Positions 54,901 through 64,000 of a stretch of DNA of 64,000 nucleotides are shown here, piece after piece. Each line of letters begins with the position of its first letter. The stretch's first letter is position 1. Under the pieces are notes generated by a model. That model saw only the letters and a list, made by a program, of their open reading frames with translations. It had not been told where the DNA came from and did no database searches. Source of the DNA: Colius striatus (lineage: Eukaryota; Chordata; Aves; Coliiformes; Coliidae); NCBI RefSeq assembly GCF_028858725.1, contig NC_084767.1, forward strand, positions 4,577,501 to 4,641,500. Direction: 5' to 3'. A program made the translations under genes and the position numbers.

Positions 54901-56120
54901 TCACCTCGCAACACCTAGCTACTGAAGCAGGTCCCAGAACAAATGTCAATGTGGCTTTTAATGCTATTTTTTGATCAAGATTTTGGGGGATATACGGTGA
55001 TCCTTGACGTTCTTTGTCTTTCAGTATGCTCTGGTCCTTTTCACAATGACACTCGTTCGTTTTCTACCCGTTCCTAAGTCTGCTCAGCAGAGATGTATTT
55101 TAGATAACTCATTTCTTCCTCCTTTTTTTGATAATAGAGGAAAAGAGTAAGGCAGACTCATACTAGACAAAGCTCTAAATCCCTTTTAATGACAATGATG
55201 TGATTAAATCCTACACAGTTCTTAACAGCTGGACTTTTTAGTATATCTATGAACTATGCATGGAGCATGCATCAGCAGGTGGCTGCTTGAGATTAATTGT
55301 TAAGTGCTCCCTTTTTTTTTACATTGTGGAATGACGACAAGTCACTGACATGACAGAATATCCATCAGCTGAGGCATCCAAAATTAAACTGGACTGACAA
55401 ATAGCGTTCCATAAAGCATAAAGGGAAAACGCAGACCTAGGTCAGCAATTTTCAATCTGAAGTCTGTCAACCCTGCATGCATGAGGACTACTTATAAGTC
55501 AAGTGTCCTGTTGGTAGGCTGATTATAAATACAATAAAGCGTATACAGCGCAGCTGGAGAACATCAGGGGTCCCCAAGCCTAAGAACGTTGAAAAAACAA
55601 TCATTCAGACATTTAGGTAGAGAAAAACATACGGTTAAAGGCTGTTTACACTGCAACAATGCTTCCACACTAAAGTAAGCATGCACTTGCACACGAGTGA
55701 GAACGCCCTGCTCCAGCATCTGAAGTCGCTGGAAATTGATTACTTAGCATGGGTGATGTAGGCTGGAGGAAAGCATCCCATCTCTCTTGCAGAGAATAAA
55801 AATAAATAAAGAAAGAAGAAATCCCAAACCCGCAGCACTACCAGGATCTAAGTTACCTGAGAAATTGTTTTCCGCACACCACAAGGAGCTGAGCCCAAGG
55901 AAAACAAAGTTTGGGAGCCCCAGGCAGGCCCTTTGCCCAGCCTGCCTTTATTTCCTCAGCCGCCTGCCCCCGGGCCGCGCCGGGCTGGCCAAGGGGCCGC
56001 GGCCGCGGGGCTGTGCCGCGGGGGGTGCGCCCACCCAGGCCCCCGCCGAGCTCTCGGGGGCCGGCCGCCGGCCGGGGGTGCCCAGCACGGCCCCCGCACA
56101 CCCCGGGAAAGTTGCGGCCC

Positions 56121-56157
56121 GGGGGGGCGCGCCGGGGCCGGAGAGGGGGAAGCCGGG
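56121..56157 (+). promoter_or_regulatory. G-quadruplex motif at the start of UBTD2 intron 1
   Basis: Four G runs (7, 4, 5 and 3 bases) are separated by loops of 6, 7 and 5 bases on the plus strand, which fits the standard G3+N1-7 pattern. It lies about 170 bases past the exon 1 donor on the template strand of UBTD2, where a fold could slow polymerase or favour an R-loop. Only the motif is seen; function is inferred. Confidence 0.45.
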
Positions 56158-56325
56158 CGCGGCTCCCCGAGGCCACCGAGGGCAGCGCGGCTCTCTCTGC
56201 CCGGCGCCGGCTCCGGGCCCATCCCTGCCGCAGGCCCCGGCCCGCAGCGCCCGCCCGGGGTCCCCCCACGGCGCCGGGGCCGGCCCGCCCTCACCCCTCG
56301 CCCAACCGCGGGGCCCGGCGCTCAC

Positions 56326-56395
56326 CTCCGGTGCCGTCCGAGTTCTCGTTGAGGCTGCCTGAGGAGTCGTGGTGGGAGCCCACACACCCGCCCAT
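56326..56395 (-). CDS. UBTD2: UBTD2 coding exon 1 (residues 1-23 plus first base of codon 24)
   Basis: This exon encodes MGGCVGSHHDSSGSLNENSD followed by GTG, which matches the conserved start of UBTD2. The start codon is the complement of 56393-56395. The next in-frame upstream ATG is 194 codons away at 56977, and the protein family begins at MGGCVG, so this start is chosen. The -3 base is C and the +4 base is G, which is a middling Kozak context. The exon ends in G followed by a GTGAGC donor at 56325-56320 (phase 1). Gly2 followed by Cys4 is the kind of N-terminus that can be myristoylated and palmitoylated, which would put the protein at membranes; this is inference. The exon lies in a dense CpG island and is the first coding exon. 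Confidence 0.95.
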
Positions 56396-56431
56396 GGGGC
56401 CCGCCCGGCCCGCAGACCCGCCGCCGAGCCG

Positions 56432-56451
56432 CCCCCCCACCCCCCTCCCCC
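56432..56451 (-). promoter_or_regulatory. G-quadruplex motif in the predicted UBTD2 5' leader
   Basis: On the gene strand this is five G, A, six G, T, then seven G: eighteen G in twenty bases with single-base interruptions. It lies 37-56 nt upstream of the start codon, so it would be in the mRNA leader if transcription starts above it. Such runs can fold as RNA or DNA G-quadruplexes and can lower translation or position polymerase. Folding is inferred from composition only. Confidence 0.55.
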
Positions 56452-57034
56452 TGTAACCGAGCTCCGCCGCCGGCCGGGCAGGCGCGATGGCTCCGGAGCC
56501 GCCTCCTCGATCTGCAACACCGCCCCCGAGGCGCGGCCTCCTCCTGCCACCCGGCTCCGCCTCCAGCCCGCCCCGGCCCCGGGCTCGCCCCGGCCCCGGC
56601 CACAGCCCCGGCCCGCGGCGGGGCGGGGTCGTCCCGGCGCCTGGCACAGCCGTGTGTCGCTGCTGTCCGTGTGCCGTGCTCTGCCCCGCCAGCCCCAGGC
56701 CACCTCTGGCACGTTGGGCGGGGACGGCGGGTGGTGGCCGCGCGGAGCTGGACGAAGCCCCGGTGAAAGTTGGCGAGCGGCCCCGGGGCGCCGGGAGCGG
56801 CCCCGCCGCGGGGGTCAGGCCGGGCGTGGGCTCGGGTGCAGCGCGGGCGGAGGAGGAGGTCGGGGGCTTTGTCTGGGGGTGCGGGGCCAACCCGCCCCCG
56901 GCTGCGGGCAGCGGCTTCCAGACTTGGCGGGTGCGGGGGTCGGGAGAGCAGGGCCCACCTGGCAGGGCCAGAGGCATTTATTTGTTGTTAGAGAGTGCAA
57001 GCTGGGGCCGTCCTGTGCTTTCCTGTGTTACATG

Positions 57035-57046
57035 CACGTGTAAACA
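57035..57046. promoter_or_regulatory. Overlapping E-box (CACGTG) and forkhead-like (GTAAACA) site
   Basis: CACGTG at 57035-57040 shares its last G with GTAAACA at 57040-57046, about 640 bases upstream of the UBTD2 start codon at the edge of the CpG island. Both words match known consensus sequences (bHLH-zip and FOXO/forkhead). Short matches like these arise by chance, so binding is only a possibility. Confidence 0.25.
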
Positions 57047-57544
57047 AAGTCCATGCACACTCCAAATCTGTATCCCAGTGATTGTCCAACCGCCTCTGTG
57101 TTAACAGACTGCCCATTTAAATGAGTACTTCTTGGTCAATGGACACCAGACTGCAGTCTCGAAAAGTTTCTTATGTGTGCCTGATACCTAGATGGGTTGT
57201 ATCATTTCAACAGCAATTTCAGTGTAGGGTTGAGGAGTTACGGTTCATACACTATCAGATGCACTGTAGGTCTTCGAAACTACCAGCAGTAAGTCAGAGC
57301 ACTGAAAAATGGAAGCAGACAGTGTAAAAAATAAAGCATGGCAACAGGCTATGCTCTGGGTTCCCCACACGCTCTGCTATACGTGACAGCTTGATGTTCC
57401 GATACACAAAATAGCAGAAAACAAAACCCAAGCTGGACATATTTTACCTCCTTAAAGATGACACTGCAAATGCTTTTTTTTTCTTTAAGGATTTAAATAT
57501 CATGGCTGTTTGTAGAGCTCGTGGTCACCAACATGAAAAGGACA

Positions 57545-57820
57545 GATCACAGAATGGTAGGGGCTGATCCAGTCCAACCCCCCTGCTAAAGCAGATCCAC
57601 CTCGATCGGGTTGCACAGGAGTGTATCCAAGTAGGTTTGGAAACCTCTAGAGAAGGAGACTCCACACCCTCCCTGGGCAGCCTGTGCCAGGGCTCCTTCA
57701 CCTCACAGTTAAATAGTTTTTCCTTATGTTTAAATGGAACTTTTGGTGTTCCAGCTTCATCCCATCACCCCTTGTCCTGTTGCTAGATACAACAGAAAAA
57801 AAAAGTGATGCCCCAACTAT
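57545..57820 (-). mobile_element. CR1 LINE 3' fragment upstream of UBTD2 (second group)
   Basis: About 275 bases begin ATCACAGAATGGTAGGGG. An internal deletion removes the usual GGAAGGGACCTTTAGAGAT segment, so the text jumps to CTGATCCAGTCCAACC. The rest matches the second group (CCACACCCTCCCTGGGCAG, AGATACAACAGAAAAA). It lies about 1.15 kb upstream of the UBTD2 start codon, outside the CpG island. Confidence 0.9.
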
Positions 57821-58217
57821 TTTTCTGCCATCAATTTTCCCATGTAATCTTCACACTGAAAAACCAACCAGCCTTTGGGAAGGCAGTTGTGTTGATAATT
57901 AAATCCTCAGAGGTATGAGACAAGCTGAGTACAAAACGCCGAGCACTTTATCATCTGATAGCAAAAAGACATAGAACTGATTTGCTTTGTGGGTCCAAAT
58001 AGGAAGGCCAGGACTGGTAAGCCAACCTAAGGAAATATTATGAGCATCTGAACATGTGCACACTGATTGCAAGAATAGCAAAGATTCCTTGTCTGTGCAG
58101 AAGTTCAAAATAGATAAAGGAAACATAGAGCTCAGTTCTAGTTTTCTTTTCAGCTTGTATTTGAGGCCCATGCAGGAGTTTGCGTGAACATACAGAGGTA
58201 TAATCAAAGTCATGCTG

Positions 58218-58238
58218 GGTATATATAGATATATATTT
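58218..58238. repeat. TA-rich simple repeat
   Basis: An imperfect (TA)n stretch with GATA interruptions lies upstream of UBTD2. Confidence 0.5.
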
Positions 58239-58875
58239 TACTGAATGTAATCTGATGAAAACTATAGGAATACAGAAGAAAGTTAAGGATGTTTGCAAAT
58301 TTTCATGTGAGTAGGTGTTGATGTGGGTATATCATCATTAGAGCCTGATAATCCTGCAGAGTCCACTGGGACTGCAGTAACGCACTTGGGATATGTGCTT
58401 CCACCTCTGGAAATCATCCTGCCCAGTGAGATCCCAAAAAGGCCCATCTGTGAGCCTGGGGGGTTAATACAACATGGCTCTGTCCATCACAGCGTGGCTG
58501 CAGCACCACGAGCTCATGTGGAGCATCCACACTGCAGTCTGCTTGCCGAGCTCTGCAATAACACATGGATGCTTCTTGTTCTGCATATTTGGTATTAAAC
58601 TCTTTCTTTAGCCACCTCGTGGTTCTCATGCACGTTGTATATAATACACATATCTGTATTTGTGTGTATAGAAACACTCAGCATTGTCCAAAGTCACTAT
58701 TTGCTGCCTGACCCCACGGATCAGGATGTACTTGCAACGAACTAATAAAGTACTGAAGACAAAATGAGATTTTCTCTAAACTGATGGTTTGTTTTGAAGG
58801 ATCTGTTCCTCCTCAAGTTTCACAAGAGGCTGAGATCTGAGCTTTGCAACCAGAGTGTCTTCTCTGCCCTAGACA

Positions 58876-59056
58876 CCCACTGTGGCCTTGAACAAGTCGC
58901 ATAACCTCGGTTGCTCTATTTCTATCAGTAGATTAATATTTGTCTACGTGCCTCTTGGGGGTATGGTTAGGATTAATTAATTATTACTCTTTATTACTTG
59001 TTAACTGCCTGCAATGTGTGGGATGTAAAACGCTTTGAAGATGAGAAGTGTCATTT
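58876..59056 (+). mobile_element. Ancient MIR/CORE-SINE-like relic
   Basis: The plus strand keeps several MIR landmarks in order: a diverged form of the GTGACCTTGGGCAAGTCAC-type box (here tgtggccttgaacaagtcgc), ATAACCTC, a short AT-rich middle, GGTTAGGATTAATTAATTA, then GATGTAAAACGCTTTGAAGATGAGA. Order and spacing fit the amniote MIR family, which includes copies shared by birds and reptiles. It is heavily diverged, as expected from an element over 100 million years old. It lies about 2.5 kb upstream of UBTD2. Confidence 0.7.
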
Positions 59057-62000
59057 CACAAATTAACTGGTGCCATGAATTGACTTTTCCAAAGATGTAC
59101 AACGACCCTAGATGGTCTCAAACCATTCTTTGTGGGTCATAAACCCTTCCTACAACGCCAACGGCTCAAGGGTTTTCTTTTGGCACAAGATGCTACTGGA
59201 CTGCATGTTGCACCAGGAGAGGATTCGTGGCCCAAGGACTGCAGCATGTAGAAAAGCCCTAAGTGGATCTACATGTGTATTGTCAAGATTATTTCCTATC
59301 TATTCCTATAGATTACAGCATTTTGTATACTTCACCACTTTTCCTCTCCAACTGGAATCTCACTGTTTGCTTGCAGTCAATGGTGGTGGGTTTTGCCATC
59401 ATATGACAATGCAGTATGATAAATCCCTGTTCTCTGATGATTCATCTTCGCGTGGGAATCGAGTATGAGATACTGACAAATTGCACCAGCGCTGAAACTT
59501 CTGTCTCAGGCATCAACATTTTGATTTCTACCGGTGCTGCCCAAGACTGTAGTATCAAAGTCTTATCACTGTAAGTGAAAATCTACCCAGATCTTTTTCC
59601 TCCTCCTTTGACAGACGAGAAAGGGAGACATGAGACATGAGGTTATTTGCCAGGAAGCAGAAACAGGAAAGAATGGTGGAGTCCAGCCACTGTGTGACGC
59701 TGAGGCCGTCTTCCTCCTCAGAGAGTCTGAAGAGATGTAGCAAGTTGCTATTTTCAGGTTTACATGACTCTCTTCCTGAAAGCTAATGAGGCTGTAGCCT
59801 GATTTTCACAGGCGGCAGGATGGAGATTTCCCTGCCCCCGTATGATGCACGGCTCTTACATTTAGATGTGGTTTTGAGGAATGCCAGCTGCCATTCCGAA
59901 GTTCCCACCAGCGATTTTTAGGCTGGCTCCAAGCTAGTGCAATCCATCCCTGAGAAAGCCATACCAAAGCCACTGGTACCAATCTCCACCACCTAGAGAC
60001 TGCAAAGCTGTGCCAAAATGATGTTTAACTGGGAAGAGTTTGTTTCCCTGGAATGACCAAGGGAAAGATATCTACTGCACAGAGGAATTGCTCTAGTTGA
60101 GGAACCCCGTCAGACATTGGGCCATCCAGAGCTGGACAACTGTAAACAGAGAGTGATTGTCTGCCTAGTTTTGCCTGTGCCTCCCTAGTGCCCCCTGGTA
60201 GTGCATGTCCTTCAGCAGATCTCCAGTAGCCCACCCACCCTGCTCCCAATGCCTTGGCACACGCCTCTGCTGCAGGGAAGGCTGGGGTGGGAAGGTTGAG
60301 CTTCTGAGGGAACTTCCGTCAACTGGAGGGTCTATTGCTGTGAAGACCACGTTACATTTCTCCCTTGACCTCTGCCAAGCCCAACTCCTACTCCTATGGA
60401 CTACTTCTGAGGCTCCTTATGTCTTCTCTGTTAATAACAGAAAGAATGGTGATGTTTCAACTTTCTTTTCTTGATTTCTGCAAAGCTCTGTGTTTTCTAT
60501 CCTCATTTGCTGCAGAAAAAGGGTCACTGAGAAGGCTAAAAATCACTAGCTAACGTGCAGCATTAGAGGTGATTGTAGGAATCTACAGAGGTGGTGGATT
60601 CTGCTGCAGAAACCCACAAAATTCCCACAAATATTCCTTGTTGGCAGTTTTGCTTTGCCCGGAATGCAGCAGGGCCACTACCCTCTGATACCAGTGTGTC
60701 TGCTGAGGAGAGGCTCACTCTTCATTGAGCCTTTCAGCACCACTGTTATTTCACATACACCATGGAAATATTTTGCCTTTTAGCTTGAAGATCTTGAAAA
60801 AGGATAAATGAGTCAGCCCAGAGTTTAATCAGATGTTTCTCTCTTCATTCACGTCTTCCAAACCAGATCTTTGTGAAGTTACATTTGTCAACTTCTGTGG
60901 GAAGAGAGTTGCTCTAACTTCAGTCTATAGGTGTATAAGCTACAGGTTCCACTTCTTGTCTGCCCTGGAAATCAAGAGCTTAAACCCCAATTTTTTAACC
61001 AAGTGGAGAGGCTATATATCTTAAAGTCTTGGTCAGAAGGTGTCGTTGTGACTTGCACACAGGAAGGGAGCTGGCAAGTGAGCTGTCCACTTTCCTTCTG
61101 TTTGGTGGCAGCTTTATTGCTGCTGAGCCCTTTAAACACGCTTCTCTTTTTTAATAACTTCTGATTTCTGCGAGGTGTTCTGAAAGCGGGGAGGATGGGG
61201 GATGTTAACCCACCCTCTCAACCAGCTCCTTCGTCTCTGAACAAGAGATATTTGTTGCTTTGTCACACCAGGGAGGTTTTTTCTAGTGGTCAAAATAGAC
61301 AGAATTAGCCCTGATTGCTGAAGAAACAAAAGTGAAACGCTGCTTCCCTCCTGTGGTGACCTTCCTGATTGCACAGCCAAGCCCTAATTGTACAGACAAA
61401 ATAAATCTCACCCTTTAAGTGATTTCTTAAATTATTATTCCTGACAACATTCAAAGAGCATCTCTTCCTTGCTCAACTGCAGGCAAGCAGTCATGTGCAT
61501 CCCGCTGTCAATGCTGGAGTTCAGTTGTCTTTTCAAAGCTGGACGGTGCTGCTGAAGCATGCAAAGAGCCAGCTCTTGCTAATCGGCTGCGACAGAAGCC
61601 ATGAGAACCTTATCTCCTTACAACCTGCTGTTTGTGGACAAGTTCTCCTTCTCTTTCAGCTGCATTTGAATTGATTCTCTGCATGGGTGGGTGTGGGAGT
61701 GTTATGTGTCAGTGTGCTAAATAATGAAGTGGGTTAGTGGCAGCGGGACAAAGGGAGCAAACGCTGGTGAGGGCCCTGAGCCTACCTGCAACCTGCTCTG
61801 CTGTTGCAGGAGATGTTTTGCAGGCTGCTGGATCACTGAGCCAGCACAGGACAGGCCACACAATGGGTTATGTTATTAGCATTTCTGCATTTGCTACTAT
61901 CATTATCGTATTAGGATCTGGACCCCATATATCCACCTGAAAATTGCCAAGGGAAGACATGGGGATGGAGAGCGTGGTTTACTTTAGGAAAGGAATACAT

Positions 62001-64000
62001 AGCAGGGGGCATAATCTCTGGTCATGGATGAGTGAGAAGAAACAGGGCAAGAAATGAGGATTTCCTTTTTTATTCTTCTTCAGTGGTACAAGCATGAAAG
62101 AATGTACCAACAATGGTAACAGGGCAAGTCAGGGCTGATTAAGGAACACTTTTTTGTCATGAAGCATGTAATTGAGTAGAGAGTGGAGGAAATGCATAAC
62201 ACCCAGGACCCATTGCTTCTTTCTTGGCTTTCTACTCATGAAAGAAAATTCTGTTGGGAAAGAAGTTTGGGAGTTCCTTTGTTCCTGGCTTTTAGCTGTG
62301 CTTTCCAAATGCAAAGCATTTGAAATCAGAGAGCCACCTCCTAGACAGAATATACAGACAACCTTCTCATGTGGGACCAAAACTGGGTTCATTTGAGGAG
62401 AAATCATACAGATTTTGGCAGGACAAGAAGGAAGGGTGAAAAAGGAAAGATGCTACCTCCTGTCAAAATGCTTTTGATAAAATTAAAGCTGAGCCAGATG
62501 GTAATGGTACAGGCTAAAGTTACCATATGGCAGGATCAGTCATGCAAGAAACATACCACTTTAAGGAATGTGTGAAACTGATAGATGTTAATATTCCAAA
62601 TATTTGAGATTTGTATCTTGAACGTTCTCATGGGCTGCAGAGTTGGAAGAAGATGTGTGTGCTCAGAAAGTGTTCACTTGGACTCCACTTGTTTTCCCTT
62701 CAGATATTCCTCCTCTGCTCTCTTGAGTGGTGGGAAACATCTGGCCAGCTATTGCTTTACTCTCCCTGCTCTGTGCTGGGATCATGTCACAGCACTGTGT
62801 GTGTCTGGGCAGGTGCTTGTCCAGAAGGGAAATGGAACCACTGAAAGGGAAAAGAACTCACCACACACATGGGGCAGGCCAGGGACACCAGCACCCCCAG
62901 TCACTCCCTGTTCAGCAGCTTTGCAGGACATCCAGAGGAGAGGCATCACAGACCACAGCCATGGGGTTCAGGATCTCCTGCACCATCCCTGTGGCAGCAG
63001 AGAAGAAAAAGCTGAGGGGTGAATGAGCATCTGTTAATTTCTATCAGTCACACAGAGAAAACCAGAAATCCTGACGGTAACAATGGTAGCTGTCACTGGC
63101 CAGATGCTACCAAGAAGAAAAGGAATGATACAACTTCTCCACTTCCAGATTCCTGTCAGCTCTTAGTCCCTAATAGTGACATACAGTGTTCAGATGTTCT
63201 TTTTCATATGACTGAGCTTTGCATAGGAAGGAGAAAAAAACCCACCCAAATCCCAACTGAATGAGGTCCCCAGCACAGCAGGATACATTCACACTGACTT
63301 GTTGGATGACTTTGCCTGGATGTATGTCAAAAGCTTGTCTCTTCTTATCACCATTGTCTCTGAGGAGAAGCTTATTTCTTATATATTGTAACTCTATTGA
63401 GTTGGTGGAATTGTATCAGGGATGACAAACTTGGCTGAAAATCTGTTTTGAACTTTCAATGATGATATTGAAAAAAGCCAGTAATGTCAACAAAAGATCT
63501 CGGCTCATGACGACTGTTGTTTGTCCCTTATGCTTTATACTGCCTCGGTATTTAGAATAGGATCCTATTGTTATATCTCCTACAAACAAAGAGTCAGTTT
63601 CTCCTCATGCTTTATTAGATAGTCTTTGTATGAATCAAGGAAAATAAGACAGAACGTGACACAGAACATGGTGTAAATGACCCTCCTTGGCTTGCTCTGG
63701 TGGAGATGTGGCCTCCAGTGCACACAAGAAACCCAGTGAAAGGCACACAGTTTAAAAATCCATGAATTCAGATAAAGAAGTGTTGCTTTATTTCCACTTC
63801 ATCATTCTGAACTCTTCTGTGAACAACTTGCAGCAACTTACACTGAATGGTCACAGGAATTAGAGTGACTGGCAGAACTGGAAACCTGGAAGTCAATTGA
63901 GCAGAGGTGGTGGTAAAGAGTGATCTCCAGTATTTCTACCAGGAAACCTCCTCCATTATGTTATGGTTAACACTGCAGTCTGGATTTGTGGCACCTCACA

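Larger units (their letters stand above)
26117..56325 (-). other. UBTD2: UBTD2 intron 1 (about 30.2 kb, phase 1)
   Basis: The donor is GTGAGC at 56325-56320, and the acceptor is CAG at 26119-26117 after a CT-rich tract. The promoter-proximal 400 bases lie in the CpG island, and the rest is AT-rich. It contains four CR1 fragments (35187-35482, 40091-40303, 42001-42347, 47289-47382), short tandem repeats near 28453, 29774 and 48881, a purine tract at 33706-33739, a CA/TA microsatellite at 48509-48537 and a 14-base A run near 44969. The AT-rich block at about 37540-37800 resembles a conserved non-coding element. No additional exon is recognised in 26150-35180, 35490-40080, 42350-47280 or 47390-55900. 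Confidence 0.9.
525..56395 (-). other. UBTD2: UBTD2 gene locus, coding span of three exons
   Basis: The protein is encoded by joining 56326-56395, 25880-26116 and 525-922 on the minus strand, giving 705 nt, that is 234 residues plus a TGA stop. This equals the usual UBTD2 length, and the order of domains is complete: a short glycine/cysteine N-terminus (MGGCVG), the DC-UbP N-terminal domain (about residues 28-135) and a ubiquitin-like domain (about residues 151-224). Both introns are phase 1, and the donors (GTGAGC, GTAGGT) and acceptors (pyrimidine tract plus CAG or AAG) are good. Introns make up almost 99 percent of the coding span. In the family, UBTD2 is a cytoplasmic ubiquitin-pathway adaptor; published work on the human protein links it to the E1 enzyme UBA1 and the deubiquitinase USP5. 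The N-terminus and the length separate it from the paralogue UBTD1 (227 residues in human). No frameshift or internal stop is seen, so it reads as a functional orthologue. Confidence 0.96.
55930..56980 (-). promoter_or_regulatory. UBTD2: CpG island promoter of UBTD2
   Basis: About 1 kb of very GC-rich, CpG-dense sequence surrounds coding exon 1 and stands out sharply from the AT-rich flanks. It has GC-box (SP1-type) sequences, for example around 56618-56628 and 56713-56722, and no TATA box was noticed. This is the usual form of a broad housekeeping-type vertebrate promoter. The start site cannot be fixed by eye; it should lie above 56395, probably within a few hundred bases. The many long overlapping ORFs on both strands here result from the lack of AT-rich stop codons. 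Confidence 0.85.
57050..64000. other. Upstream intergenic region without recognised gene
   Basis: Apart from the CR1 copy at 57545-57820, the MIR-like relic at 58876-59056 and a TA-rich repeat near 58218, this 7-kb stretch is unique-looking sequence. The longest ORF (62585-63022, plus strand) shares its space with two other open frames and has no recognisable domain. No SH3PXD2B exon, the expected upstream neighbour of UBTD2 in other vertebrates, is visible, so that gene would have to lie beyond the right edge. Confidence 0.7.

Noticed and set aside
55787..57104. Many long overlapping ORFs (up to 254 codons) on both strands over the CpG island
   Set aside because: They overlap in almost all frames and are rich in Pro, Ala, Gly and Arg, as expected where GC-rich DNA lacks stop codons. 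Only the short MGGCVG exon matches a family.
62585..63022. 145-codon ORF upstream of UBTD2
   Set aside because: Two other plus-strand frames are open over the same bases and no protein family is recognised. It does not resemble SH3PXD2B.
1..64000. CRISPR arrays, operons, prokaryotic mobile systems
   Set aside because: The window is vertebrate chromosomal DNA with introns and LINEs. No regularly spaced repeats or gene clusters are present.

Overview
The window looks like bird nuclear DNA. It carries many 5'-truncated CR1 LINE copies with the typical 3' ends (an ATTCTATGA-like 8-base repeat), no mammalian Alu or L1 was noticed, the introns are AT-rich and unique, and there is one sharp CpG island. 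I would not name the species. The CR1 mix, with one set of near-identical copies and an older set, suggests a lineage with fairly recent CR1 activity.

I can support one protein gene: UBTD2 (ubiquitin domain-containing protein 2, also called DC-UbP), on the minus strand. It covers nearly the whole window. Coding exon 1 is at 56326-56395, inside a CpG island of about 55930-56980. Intron 1 is about 30.2 kb. Exon 2 is at 25880-26116. Intron 2 is about 25 kb. Exon 3 is at 525-922 and ends in a TGA stop at 525-527. The splice junctions follow GT-AG, both introns are phase 1, and the joined CDS is 705 nt (234 residues plus stop). That is the usual UBTD2 length, so the gene appears intact. Positions 1-524 are 3' UTR and/or 3' flank, and the transcript may run off the left edge.

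The rest is intronic or intergenic. Nine CR1 fragments lie at about 3264, 4787, 18358, 21271, 35187, 40091, 42001, 47289 and 57545. By sequence they fall into at least three groups. The largest (21271-21960) keeps a decayed C-terminal piece of the CR1 ORF2 reading frame. An ancient MIR/CORE-SINE-like relic lies at about 58876-59056, and a tRNA-like SINE head may lie at about 6186-6240. Small microsatellites, purine tracts and short tandem duplications are scattered through the introns. From 57.1 kb to the right edge I see no coding exon. In human the neighbours of UBTD2 are SH3PXD2B upstream and EFCAB9/STK10 downstream (from general knowledge), and no exon of these is recognisable here.

I found no undescribed multi-gene system. 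The observations most worth checking are a very short-loop G-quadruplex motif in the predicted UBTD2 5' leader, a stop-free in-frame stretch upstream of the start codon, inverted CR1 pairs around the frame-neutral exon 2, the ancient SINE relics, and AT-rich intronic blocks that resemble conserved non-coding elements.
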